Below, piece by piece: positions 54,300 through 62,541 of a stretch of 64,000 nucleotides of DNA. Every line of letters starts with the position of its first letter. Position 1 is the first letter of the stretch. Under the pieces are notes generated by a model that searched no databases, was not told the origin of the DNA, and worked only from the letters and a program-made list of their open reading frames with translations. Position numbers and translations under genes: made by a program. The DNA comes from an uncultured Bacteroides sp. (GTDB lineage: Bacteria > Bacteroidota > Bacteroidia > Bacteroidales > Bacteroidaceae): NCBI GenBank assembly GCA_900552075.1, contig URYL01000004.1, forward strand, positions 1-64,000. Direction: 5' to 3'.

Positions 54300-55244
54300 T
54301 TGATTTCACTATTTCATGCGGATAATAAGCCGCAAATTTTGCGGTTAATTATCCGCAAACTCGGAGTACAACTACCGAATCCGACCGAATCCTCACGATA
54401 TATAGACGAAGTAGTGGAAATGGCACTTGATGCAACCGTCAATTTCAACAGTCCGCTTACCCATGAAAGACTATTCGGCTGGCACAACTGCCTGTTTCCT
54501 ATCGGATGGAGCGGTCCGACGAAAATAGATGTAGCCCGATACCGCAGTGGAGATATGAAAGTTATTTCTGGAATGTTCGGCCGGGAAAAGGTACATTATG
54601 TAGCCCCTGCTCCTGAAAGAATAGACGAAGAAATGAATCGGTTTTTGGACTGGTTCAATTCAGATTCACATAACGGCTATGTAAAATCGGCAATAGCCCA
54701 TTTGTGGTTTGTCTGCATCCATCCTTTCGATGACGGAAACGGACGAATCGGACGAGCCATTGCTGATATGGCACTTTCACAGTCCGAAAACTCAAAGATG
54801 CGTTTCTTCAGTATCTCCCATCAGATAAACAAGGATAAAAAACAGTATTACGACATATTGGAGAAAACACAGAAGGGAGATTGTGAAATTACTGAATGGA
54901 TCATCTGGTATCTTGACTGCCTGCTCCGTTCTGTAGAGCAATCCGACGAAACATTGTCGAAGGTTCTTAACAAGGCCATATTCTGGCAGACCCATGCCGA
55001 AACAGTCTTGTCCGAACGACAACGTGAAGTCTTGAATTTATATTTGGACGGTTATCCAGGCAAACTGACGGCTAAGAACTGGGCAAAACGTGTAAAGGTA
55101 TCACCGGATACAGCAGCACGCGATATAAAAGATCTGGTAGAAAAGGGTATTCTGATACCCCAGCAGGGGCGGGTTCGTGACGTATTCTACGGAATCCGAT
55201 GTAGTGACTCTATCCTTGTCATCCCCATGCCTGAAGACTTATAA
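54300..55244 (+). CDS. Fic family protein lacking its N-terminal domain
   Basis: 314 residues. The Fic motif HPFDDGNGRIGRA begins at His141, and the C-terminal winged-helix part (LTAKNWAKRVKVSPDTAARD) is intact. Relatives of this class are about 370 residues and begin with a DUF4172 domain containing the inhibitory (S/T)xxxE(G/N) helix; here that part is missing. The frame opens with TTG right after an in-frame stop, and the first ATG is at codon 41. It could be a pseudogene, or an unregulated AMP-transferase if translated. Confidence 0.6.
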   Translation: MISLFHADNKPQILRLIIRKLGVQLPNPTESSRYIDEVVEMALDATVNFNSPLTHERLFGWHNCLFPIGWSGPTKIDVARYRSGDMKVISGMFGREKVHYVAPAPERIDEEMNRFLDWFNSDSHNGYVKSAIAHLWFVCIHPFDDGNGRIGRAIADMALSQSENSKMRFFSISHQINKDKKQYYDILEKTQKGDCEITEWIIWYLDCLLRSVEQSDETLSKVLNKAIFWQTHAETVLSERQREVLNLYLDGYPGKLTAKNWAKRVKVSPDTAARDIKDLVEKGILIPQQGRVRDVFYGIRCSDSILVIPMPEDL

Positions 55245-55261
55245 TCGTTCATCATACAAGC

Positions 55262-55310
55262 ATAAAGGCTGTGTGACATCGGTTTATCCAGACCGGCACA
55301 CAGCCTTTAT
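55262..55310. terminator. Bidirectional terminator between fic and the HTH genes
   Basis: ATAAAGGCTGTGTG (55262-55275) pairs perfectly with CACACAGCCTTTAT (55297-55310), with a further CGGT/ACCG stem inside. Confidence 0.85.
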
Positions 55311-55319
55311 TCCTTTCTT

Positions 55320-55622
55320 TTATTTACTACCCATATATGCTTCCCGATAATTCTCCTGAAGCATTTTCTCAATATCACTCTCCCGGTAAAGGATTTTACC
55401 TCCCAACTGATAATAGGATATTCTCCCTTCATTACGATAATCCTGAAGCGTGCGTCTGCTCAGTTTCAATTGTGCCGACACTTCCTTGTCGGTCAGATAG
55501 CGTTCACCGCCCAGTACGGGACGGTTTCCGACCGCCAGGTTCTCAATCCCGACCAGCATACGGTCAAGACTTCCCATGATACGTTGTACCCATTCTCTGC
55601 TGTCTGTTCTCAGTTCACTCAT
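55320..55622 (-). CDS. Excisionase-like HTH protein (HTH_17)
   Basis: 100 residues. The C-terminal half is a MerR/excisionase-type winged helix: YLTDKEVSAQLKLSRRTLQD and YYQLGGKILYRESDIEKML. Such proteins are found in pairs in Bacteroides mobile elements and help excision or regulate mobilization genes. It is second of two, 33 nt behind the next one. Confidence 0.8.
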   Translation of the reverse strand: MSELRTDSREWVQRIMGSLDRMLVGIENLAVGNRPVLGGERYLTDKEVSAQLKLSRRTLQDYRNEGRISYYQLGGKILYRESDIEKMLQENYREAYMGSK

Positions 55623-55655
55623 GTTATTATGGATTTAGTGGTTATTGTTTAACTG

Positions 55656-55967
55656 TTATATGTTACGTCCTCTGTAAATAGCCTCTTTTCTTCTGTCCTC
55701 AACTTTCTTGACGATACCCTGCACATCTTCCGGCTTATAGAATATCTTGTGATTGATTTGAGAAAAAGGCAGGGTACCGTTATCACGGAGTGTCTGCAAG
55801 GTGCGGGGAGAGATGTTCAGATACCGGCACACGTCCTGATTATCCATCCACTTGTGCAGGGTCCTGTCGTTCTCCCGGTTGCAAATTTCCATGACCCGAT
55901 GCTCAAAGTATTCAAACTTACGCACCAATTCCTCAAACAGTTGCTTTTCTATTCCTACAAATTCCAT
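55656..55967 (-). CDS. Excisionase-like HTH protein (HTH_17), upstream member
   Basis: 103 residues from the ATG at 55967 (start MEFVGIEKQLFEELVRKF); a longer frame to 56033 is Lys/Gln-rich and unlikely. The HTH is WMDNQDVCRYLNISPRTLQT followed by FSQINHKIFYKPEDVQ. It resembles the neighbour in layout, so both may act together as excision factors. Confidence 0.78.
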   Translation of the reverse strand: MEFVGIEKQLFEELVRKFEYFEHRVMEICNRENDRTLHKWMDNQDVCRYLNISPRTLQTLRDNGTLPFSQINHKIFYKPEDVQGIVKKVEDRRKEAIYRGRNI

Positions 55968-56700
55968 ATCGTTTCCTTTTTTTGTTGATTGATGTTTATT
56001 CTTTTTTTGTTGTTTGCGACAAAGAAAAGCCATATATTCTGAAAGGCAATGGTTTCCGCCTAACTGGCAGCATGTGGCGCTGATTATCTTAGTTATGAGG
56101 CCACATTCATATCCTTTTCTTCAAATATCCCTATATTCAGGGACTCCATCCGATAATGAATTACAGAATAAAAGATCTATGAACCTGATTCAATAAAGGT
56201 TCATAGCAATGGATAAGGAATGGGTTATTTCCATGTAACCTTACTTCATCACTTTTCCAAGCCATTGATTAGATAAGGAAGCAAAGAAGTGTTTTTTTAA
56301 TGATTCACAGACATGAATATTTACTACAGTACGACAATACGACATTAAGTCAGCAAATATTCAAGTCAATAAATCAGTAACTGTTTAACTCCCCGGTTCA
56401 TTGTTTCTTCAAACAGGAAAAATACCGCATTCCACACCGATTGCCCCGCATGCAAACTGCAACAGGCCACATTGTTGTCACATCCCGACCAACTGTTTGA
56501 CTATTGGAAACTTATATTCTTTTTTTGCCAGACAATTCATTCCGAGATATATCGGAACATGGCAAACAAAAAGAGAAAATACATGATGAACAGAAACGGA
56601 AAAACAGGCCTGTCCCCTCCATAAGATGAAACCGACAACAGTATTATTTCTCCCCAATTTATAGGGAGCATATTCAGAGACGCTCAAAATAGCGGGACTC
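55968..56700. other. Long non-coding stretch before the mobilization genes
   Basis: About 730 nt without a credible gene; short frames here have no recognisable features. It contains ATGTGGC/GCCACAT (56072-56106) and a perfect 10-bp inverted repeat at 56177-56206. Together with the hairpin at 56709-56757 it probably forms the regulatory and oriT part of the element. Confidence 0.5.
56177..56206. repeat. 10-bp perfect inverted repeat
   Basis: CTATGAACCT (56177-56186) and AGGTTCATAG (56197-56206) across a 10-nt loop. Possible protein-binding site or RNA hairpin in the gap upstream of mobC. Confidence 0.7.
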
Positions 56701-56708
56701 TGATTTTT

Positions 56709-56757
56709 AGTGGAGCAAGTTTGTGTTTCGGGCAGACCGAAACCGCTTGCTTCCACT
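56709..56757. other. Putative oriT hairpin upstream of mobC
   Basis: AGTGGAGCAAG (56709-56719) pairs with CTTGCTTCCACT (56746-56757, one extra T), and inside it GTTTCGG (56725-56731) pairs with CCGAAAC (56737-56743) around GCAGA. A strong nested palindrome about 70 nt ahead of mobC and the relaxase gene fits an origin of transfer. The nick position cannot be told. Confidence 0.5.
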
Positions 56758-56825
56758 ACTGGACGCAGTGAGAGGTTCATCCCGCTGGTCTAATCAGTAC
56801 ATTCATTTTATAAAATAGTCAACAG

Positions 56826-57191
56826 ATGGAAAAGAAACAGAATACAGAAAGAAACAACAAGGGCGGCCGTCCTCCCAAGAGTACGACCGACAAACTGAAA
56901 TACCGTGTTACCGTGAAACTGGCGACACCGGATTACTATACACTGAAAAGCAGGGCAAGAAGCGCAGGCATATCGGCAAGCGAATACCTGAGAGAATGTT
57001 TCCGTAAGGGATATGTACGGCAAAGACTTACAGCGGAACATTCCGACTATATCCGTAAGTTATGCGGTATGGCGAACAATCTGAACCAGCTGGCTCATAA
57101 GGCAAATGCCGGAGGATTCGATACGGAAAAGCTGGAATGCCGTGTACAGGTGGCAAGAATCGAAGAACTGCTGAACCATATCCTGCTATGA
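56826..57191 (+). CDS. mobC: MobC-like relaxosome accessory protein
   Basis: 121 residues. Basic N-terminus (NKGGRPPKSTTDKLKYRVTV) with a ribbon-helix-helix-like part (YYTLKSRARSAGISASEYL) and the C-terminal segment IRKLCGMANNLNQLAHKANA typical of MobC. It binds oriT and helps the relaxase nick. It overlaps the relaxase gene by 4 nt (ATGA), showing translational coupling. Confidence 0.85.
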   Translation: MEKKQNTERNNKGGRPPKSTTDKLKYRVTVKLATPDYYTLKSRARSAGISASEYLRECFRKGYVRQRLTAEHSDYIRKLCGMANNLNQLAHKANAGGFDTEKLECRVQVARIEELLNHILL

Positions 57192-58108
57192 TTGCCAAGA
57201 TTGTAAAGGGAAGCGGATTCCGTGAGGTTACCGGCTATATCATTGACAGTAAAAAGAATGCCAGAATTATCGCACATGCCGGTTTGTTCATTGAGGATGT
57301 TGCCACAATAACAAGGGCTTTCGAAGCACATGCCGGCATGAATCCGAAAGTATCCAGACCGGTCGGCCACATTGCACTGGGATTCTCCAAAGAGGATGAA
57401 AACAGGCTGACCAGCCGGATTATGGCAGAAATCGCTTTGGAATACATGGAACGGATGGGCATAAGGAACACGCAGTTCTTTATAGCCAGACATTTCGACA
57501 AGGAGCATCCCCATATACATATTGCCTACAACCGGATAGACAATGATGGCAGGACCATATCCGACAAAAACGAGCGGTTACGGAGTGCACGCATCTGCAA
57601 GGAACTGACCTTGAAATATGGGCTACACATGGCCAAAGGTAAGGATCATGTCAAGACTGAACGTTTAAGGGAACCGGACAAGACAAAGTATGAACTTTAC
57701 AGTCTGCTTAAAACGGAAGTCAGAAAGGCCGGGAACTGGAAGGAACTGATTGCCGGATTAAGCGAACAGGGAGTGGATGTACGGTTCAAATACAAGGGAA
57801 AATCCGATGAAGTACAGGGTGTCGTGTTCATCATGAACGGTTATTCCTTCAGCGGTTCCAAGATTGACAGACAGTTCAGCTATTCCAAGATAGATGCCGC
57901 ATTAAAGACACCTTCATATTCGGAAACAGAAAGACAGGTAGCTGTTCAGAGTGAAGCGGCATATCAACAGGAACCGCATGGCTATGAATTATACAGCGGT
58001 TCTTTAGGTCTGTTCACACCGAACCCGCAAACGGAACAACCTGAAGGCTATCCGGACGATTATTTGAGAAAGAAGAAAAAGAAAAAACAACGTAAAATAA
58101 GATGGTAA
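57188..58108 (+). CDS. Relaxase/mobilization nuclease (MOBP type)
   Basis: 306 residues from the ATG at 57188. The N-terminal relaxase domain has the His triad in FDKEHPHIHIAYNRID and a helical part before it (GHIALGFSKEDENRL). The Tyr nucleophile is probably in the first about 25 residues (EVTGYIIDSKKN). The C-terminus is basic (KKKKKKQRKIRW). It would cut oriT and lead transfer, with conjugation functions supplied by another element. Confidence 0.87.
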   Translation: MIAKIVKGSGFREVTGYIIDSKKNARIIAHAGLFIEDVATITRAFEAHAGMNPKVSRPVGHIALGFSKEDENRLTSRIMAEIALEYMERMGIRNTQFFIARHFDKEHPHIHIAYNRIDNDGRTISDKNERLRSARICKELTLKYGLHMAKGKDHVKTERLREPDKTKYELYSLLKTEVRKAGNWKELIAGLSEQGVDVRFKYKGKSDEVQGVVFIMNGYSFSGSKIDRQFSYSKIDAALKTPSYSETERQVAVQSEAAYQQEPHGYELYSGSLGLFTPNPQTEQPEGYPDDYLRKKKKKKQRKIRW

Positions 58109-58111
58109 AGT

Positions 58112-58591
58112 ATGGAAAAAGACAATGTATATGTTTTGTTTGAAGAAATCAAGAACAAGATTGAGATGATAAACGGGAAGCTGGAACAGAAGGCCGGAAC
58201 ACCTACTGACGGACAGGCAGAAAAAGTGATCCCGACATGCGTAAGGCATATTCACCGGCATAGTTTTGACATCAGGTCAAGCAAAGTATTTTCTCTTTTG
58301 GTTGGAATGGGAGTGGTATGCAGTCTGTCCTTATGGGGAAATATCAGACTTTGGCAGTCTAACCGGCAATATGCAGACGATGCCCTGAAGTTCCGTGCCA
58401 TCCGTTCCTGGAGTGGGTGTACTCCGGAAGATATTCTCTGGCTGAACAAGGTTTTCGATATTCATCGCGACGAGAAGGCCATCGAATGGGTCAGAAAACA
58501 GGCTGAGGGGTACGAGAGTAAGCTGAAAGCTATTTCAGACAGCCTGATGCAGGAGAAACTTAAGTTACAGGTAGAATCTGAATCCGATTGA
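58112..58591 (+). CDS. Membrane-anchored mobilization-associated protein
   Basis: 159 residues, function not known. A helical N-terminus (VYVLFEEIKNKIEMINGKLE) is followed by one transmembrane helix (about 62-82: LLVGMGVVCSLSLWGNIRLW) and a C-terminal coiled-coil tail. Such genes often follow the relaxase in Bacteroides mobilizable elements. It lies 3 nt behind the relaxase and 1 nt before the truncated integrase. Confidence 0.7.
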   Translation: MEKDNVYVLFEEIKNKIEMINGKLEQKAGTPTDGQAEKVIPTCVRHIHRHSFDIRSSKVFSLLVGMGVVCSLSLWGNIRLWQSNRQYADDALKFRAIRSWSGCTPEDILWLNKVFDIHRDEKAIEWVRKQAEGYESKLKAISDSLMQEKLKLQVESESD

Positions 58592-58592
58592 T

Positions 58593-58805
58593 ATGGCCAG
58601 TGTTAAAGTAAAATTCAGACCTTCCACCATAGAAGGAAAGGAAGGTACCGTTTATTATCAGATTATCCAGAACCGTGTAATCCGTCAGTTAAAGACGGAT
58701 TACACGGAGATTAAAATAACTAGAAGACATATAGAAATTTATATAAGTATGACGGGATTAACAGATTTATATTATTCACAAATAGTCCATATACTAAAAA
58801 AATAG
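58593..58805 (+). pseudogene. Truncated tyrosine integrase (N-terminal remnant)
   Basis: The first 37 codons (ASVKVKFRPSTIEGKEGTVY, then YQIIQNRVIRQLKTDY) match the arm-binding start of Bacteroides integrases that are about 400 residues long. After codon 37 (near 58704) similarity stops and the base composition turns AT-rich. The rest of the frame, TEIKITRRHIEIYISMTGL onward, has no integrase features. The integrase was probably cut by insertion or deletion when the cargo arrived. Confidence 0.75.
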
Positions 58806-58839
58806 TAGATTTGTATTTGGAGATAAATGATATATAAAC

Positions 58840-59709
58840 ATGCAAGAATTTACAGACCTTATAAATTATTGTTATCAACAATATACAGCAATTCCTCCCT
58901 GCTCTGATTGTGCTATGGGGAATTGTAGAAAAAATGAATGTGAAGATTGCTATAATTGCTTAAAGCACGTACATAGCTATTCAAATCATACAGATCATTA
59001 TTCGTGTAAAAAGATTACCTATAACTATATTTTAAAACACGGTCATCGTTATGCTTCCGAAATAGAAAAAGCCATAGCTGATATAAAACCACATTTGGAT
59101 AAAACAAGACCTGTGTCTATTTTATCAGTTGGATGTGGCCCAAGTACTGAATTATATGGTGCAGTCCAAGCTCTCAATGATATGAATATAAGTTATATGG
59201 GAATTGATAGAAATCCTATATGGAACGAAATACAACAATTTAACACAAATAGATTCAAACAAACAGGTCATGTTGTACAATATACATCTGATGACTTTTT
59301 TGATTTTATGAAAAATGGATGGGCAGATATTTTAATTCTTAATTATTTCTTTTCCGATTTAATTAAATTCAGTCCCGATATTACTGATGATTTTATTAAT
59401 AGACTAGCTGATTTTATAAATAATGGTAAATTTAAATGGGTTGTTATAAATGATATTCCATTGTTTTATAAAGATGGAACTGGGTATATTTGTATGGAGC
59501 ATTTGGCCCAAAAACTTTCACCGGCAAAAGGATATGAAACAAAAGTTTTTCGACGTCATTTTGCTACCCCAAAACGGTTTCAGCCGACTTATGGAACAAA
59601 ACTACCCTGTGATTTAAGCATACCGATAGTAGAGCAAAATGTACAAACCTTTAAACCATTTGAGAGTAAGGGAAGTATTCAGTTAATAATAAGAGTAAAT
59701 ACTTTATAA
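58840..59709 (+). CDS. Cys-rich methyltransferase-like protein
   Basis: 289 residues. An N-terminal cluster of Cys (21, 24, 29, 34, 37, 40, 56) with nearby His suggests zinc or Fe-S binding. It is followed by a Rossmann-like methyltransferase core with motif I ILSVGCGPSTELYGA (Gly98-Ser102 region). No substrate can be assigned. The next gene starts 2 nt later, so the two are almost certainly co-translated. Base composition is strongly AT-rich, unlike the core genome. Confidence 0.75.
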   Translation: MQEFTDLINYCYQQYTAIPPCSDCAMGNCRKNECEDCYNCLKHVHSYSNHTDHYSCKKITYNYILKHGHRYASEIEKAIADIKPHLDKTRPVSILSVGCGPSTELYGAVQALNDMNISYMGIDRNPIWNEIQQFNTNRFKQTGHVVQYTSDDFFDFMKNGWADILILNYFFSDLIKFSPDITDDFINRLADFINNGKFKWVVINDIPLFYKDGTGYICMEHLAQKLSPAKGYETKVFRRHFATPKRFQPTYGTKLPCDLSIPIVEQNVQTFKPFESKGSIQLIIRVNTL

Positions 59710-59711
59710 AT

Positions 59712-60638
59712 ATGATACTATCAGTTTCACGAAGAACAGATATTCCTGCATTTTATGCAGATTGGTTTTTTAATCGTATACAGGAAGGCTTTGTATATGT
59801 CAGAAACCCAATGAACAGGCATCAAATAAGCAAAATCAACTTATCTCCTAGTTTGATTGACTGTATTGTGTTTTGGAGTAAGAATCCTAAACCAATGCTT
59901 GACAGACTAAATCTTCTTGACAAATACATGTATTACTTCCAATTTACAATTAATCCATATAATACAGGAATTGAATTAACAGTTCCCAAGAAAAATTCTG
60001 TTATTGAGACATTTAAGCAGTTATCTGATAAGATAGGGGCAAAACGTATAATTTGGAGATACGATCCGATTTTATTAACTGATAAAATAGATATAAATTA
60101 TCATCTAAAGTATTATGAAGAAATAGCCAAACGATTGTACACATACACTGATACATGTGTAATAAGTTTCATCGATTTATATAAGAAAGTACAGCGAAAT
60201 ATTATCAATACCTCTGCAAGAGAACCATATATAAATGAAATGTTTTCTCTAGCTATGGGAATAGTTAAAATAGCTAATAGTTATGGAATTACAGTTCAAT
60301 CCTGTGCGGAAAAAATAGAGTTAGAACAGTTGGGTATTAAACATGGTAAATGTATTGATAACATTCTTATAGAAGACCTTTTAGGTATAAAATTGATAGT
60401 TTCTAAGGATAAAAATCAACGTTCAGAATGTGGATGCGTACAGAGTATTGATATAGGTGAGTATAATACCTGTCCACATAATTGTGTATATTGCTACGCA
60501 AATTTTAATAAATCCTTGGTGCTTCAAAATAAAATGCGACACAATCCTAACTCTCCTTTATTAATAGGGGATGTAGAACCAGATGATATTATAAAAGAAC
60601 GCAAGATGCAATCATTTAAAAAAAATCTGCTATTTTAA
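59712..60638 (+). CDS. DUF1848 family radical-SAM-like protein
   Basis: 308 residues, recognised as DUF1848 by the opening ILSVSRRTDIPAFYADWFFN and later IIWRYDPILL. A CX3CX2C motif (CPHNCVYCYAN, Cys254, 258, 261) lies near the C-terminus, preceded by CGC. This spacing is the radical SAM [4Fe-4S] signature, yet it is normally N-terminal. The enzyme probably uses SAM and an Fe-S cluster, perhaps on nucleic acid; the substrate is unknown. It forms a pair with the upstream Cys-rich methyltransferase. Confidence 0.8.
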   Translation: MILSVSRRTDIPAFYADWFFNRIQEGFVYVRNPMNRHQISKINLSPSLIDCIVFWSKNPKPMLDRLNLLDKYMYYFQFTINPYNTGIELTVPKKNSVIETFKQLSDKIGAKRIIWRYDPILLTDKIDINYHLKYYEEIAKRLYTYTDTCVISFIDLYKKVQRNIINTSAREPYINEMFSLAMGIVKIANSYGITVQSCAEKIELEQLGIKHGKCIDNILIEDLLGIKLIVSKDKNQRSECGCVQSIDIGEYNTCPHNCVYCYANFNKSLVLQNKMRHNPNSPLLIGDVEPDDIIKERKMQSFKKNLLF

Positions 60639-60655
60639 TAACAAAAATAGCAGAC
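60627..60655. terminator. Bidirectional terminator between DUF1848 and DUF5131 genes
   Basis: TCTGCTATTTT (60627-60637) pairs with AAAATAGCAGA (60645-60655), overlapping the end of the DUF1848 gene; A-runs and T-runs flank it. Confidence 0.7.
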
Positions 60656-60679
60656 TATTAAGAATGAAATTATAAAAGA

Positions 60680-61411
60680 TCATGATATATCTGGCATTTC
60701 TTGAATAATTTCACCTTTTAGAAGTTTCCCGTTCTCGTGCTTGCTACGTTTAATACCATCAGCCCCCCATGTACCCCATTGCTTAAAGAAAAAACGTACA
60801 CCTTGTTCTTCAACTTGTTTACGGATATTAAGAACCCAAGTCTCTTGCATTGGGCGTGCTTGAGGACCGCTTTCTCCACCAACAATAACCCAATCTATTC
60901 CAACCAAATTGAGATTACCAAGATCTTCTAATAATGGTTCACATGAAAGAAATTTTACTGATGCTGGCAAATTACGTAATAAATCGATTCTGAAACGAGA
61001 GGATTTTGCTTCAACTGTCACGCCAAGCCAAACATTTACAGGTATACAATGATTATCAAAATATTCTACCATACGTTCTGCTCTTTTTGTTAGAATCTGA
61101 TATCTATGTTGAGGTGTTTTCTTAATTACAGCGAATATTTGATCAATAAATTCAAATGGCACATCTTCATGAAAAATATCGCTCATTGAACAAACAAATA
61201 TATTGTGATAACCTTTCCAACTCAAAGGTTCTTTCAGACACTTTTCATGAAGAGTTACAGTAAACCCATTAGCATACTTTTCTTGCCCCATTGCTTTGAG
61301 ACGGCGAGACATCACTTCTGCATAGCAATGTAGGCATCCTATAGACTTTTTGGAACATCCAGTAATAGGATTCCAAGTTTTATCAGTCCACTCTATCTTA
61401 GTCGTTTTCAT
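60680..61411 (-). CDS. DUF5131 (phage Gp37/Gp68-like) three-Cys-motif protein
   Basis: 243 residues. The family opening KIEWTDKTWNPITGCSK is clear, with Cys19, 26 and 29 (CX6CX2C) ending in CLHCYAE. Further blocks are LTKRAERM, GVTVEAK and VGGESGPQARPM. It resembles radical-SAM (spore photoproduct lyase-like) folds with an altered Cys motif; no reaction is established that I know. It starts inside the stop of the tcmP gene (4-nt overlap), so the pair is coupled. Confidence 0.87.
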   Translation of the reverse strand: MKTTKIEWTDKTWNPITGCSKKSIGCLHCYAEVMSRRLKAMGQEKYANGFTVTLHEKCLKEPLSWKGYHNIFVCSMSDIFHEDVPFEFIDQIFAVIKKTPQHRYQILTKRAERMVEYFDNHCIPVNVWLGVTVEAKSSRFRIDLLRNLPASVKFLSCEPLLEDLGNLNLVGIDWVIVGGESGPQARPMQETWVLNIRKQVEEQGVRFFFKQWGTWGADGIKRSKHENGKLLKGEIIQEMPDIS

Positions 61412-62529
61412 AAAACTTCAATTTTATATTCTTCTACTCTATGAATATTTGAACTTTGTCTGTTGAACTCACCTTGAATTGTGACTTTCTTTTGTTTCAG
61501 AAGAGAACTTATAACTTCAACAAATAATTTTGGCTCACATCCACGTGACAAAACCCATTTTAACCCTTCCACATTGGATTTTTTCTCTCCATTCAAAATC
61601 AGTTGTTCCAATTCTTCTTTAATTCTTATTTTCTTTGTTGTATTCACTGGGTCATAAAACAAAGACCCTTTTTCAAAATCATTATCAATATTACAATTTG
61701 ACTCACCAGAATTTTCATCTTCCATCCAACAGACCTTAACAAACTTCTCCATGCCTAAAGTATGATTCGTTCCGAAGATTAGCCCATAATAATTAGTTCC
61801 TTTCTGTATAGTAAAATGATGGATATAATATTCTTTATTTGTAGGAATCAAATTGCGAAAATAATCAGCAATGATTCGATGACACTCCTTCGGTTTTGTT
61901 TCCTCAAAGTCAAGTTTATTCGTATCTATATATGCTTTTACAGCCTTCATATCCCTGAATCGCTTGATGAATGAGGAGGATATAAAGAAAATGAAATCTG
62001 TCAAAGGAGAAGTTACCAACTTCAGAAATACATCCTCAGTAATCTGTGAAAAACCATATTGATCTAATAATATGAACTTAGCATACTTCTTATTTGCAAG
62101 AATTTTACCAAACCGCTCGTTCTTCATAATCTCTTCAAAAGAAGAGTCCTTGCAAAAAATCGCCTTCGAAAATATACATTTCTCTAATGGACAATCTGAA
62201 CTACATTTTTGAAGAAAATTATCTTTTACCTGATTAAGTAATTCTTTCTTTTCTTTTTCTTTATCATTAAACCCAAAGATAACAGGCTTTTCATTTTTAT
62301 CCAAAGCCAGACAATGATAGTGAGCTTCATCTAAAAGAATGATAGGAGACCCGGGATTTCCTTCTGGATCAGTTCCACTTCCAGCAAACATATCATATAT
62401 AAATATCTTCTTTACGCCTGGATGATGAACAAACACAGGAAACCATTCCCTAAAACATTTACGGAAAATCTCGAGTTTCAGCATTGTAGCTTCATGGAAT
62501 GGCTGTTTGTTTATATCTTTTTTAGTCAT
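61408..62529 (-). CDS. tcmP: Three-Cys-motif partner protein TcmP
   Basis: 373 residues. Residues 46-54 (DMFAGSGTD) look like motif I and 156-159 (DQYG) like motif IV of class I methyltransferases. A Cys cluster at 109, 113, 118 and 126 may bind metal. The C-terminal part is probably a winged helix. The family name comes from its regular pairing with the three-Cys DUF5131 protein, as seen here. It lies 12 nt behind the methylase/specificity gene and overlaps the DUF5131 gene. Confidence 0.85.
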   Translation of the reverse strand: MTKKDINKQPFHEATMLKLEIFRKCFREWFPVFVHHPGVKKIFIYDMFAGSGTDPEGNPGSPIILLDEAHYHCLALDKNEKPVIFGFNDKEKEKKELLNQVKDNFLQKCSSDCPLEKCIFSKAIFCKDSSFEEIMKNERFGKILANKKYAKFILLDQYGFSQITEDVFLKLVTSPLTDFIFFISSSFIKRFRDMKAVKAYIDTNKLDFEETKPKECHRIIADYFRNLIPTNKEYYIHHFTIQKGTNYYGLIFGTNHTLGMEKFVKVCWMEDENSGESNCNIDNDFEKGSLFYDPVNTTKKIRIKEELEQLILNGEKKSNVEGLKWVLSRGCEPKLFVEVISSLLKQKKVTIQGEFNRQSSNIHRVEEYKIEVL

Positions 62530-62541
62530 ATTATCACTGTC

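Noticed and set aside
56401..56780. Small frames in the gap before mobC
   Set aside because: 61 and 100 residues, on opposite strands, crossing the oriT-like hairpin, with no similarity or start signals.
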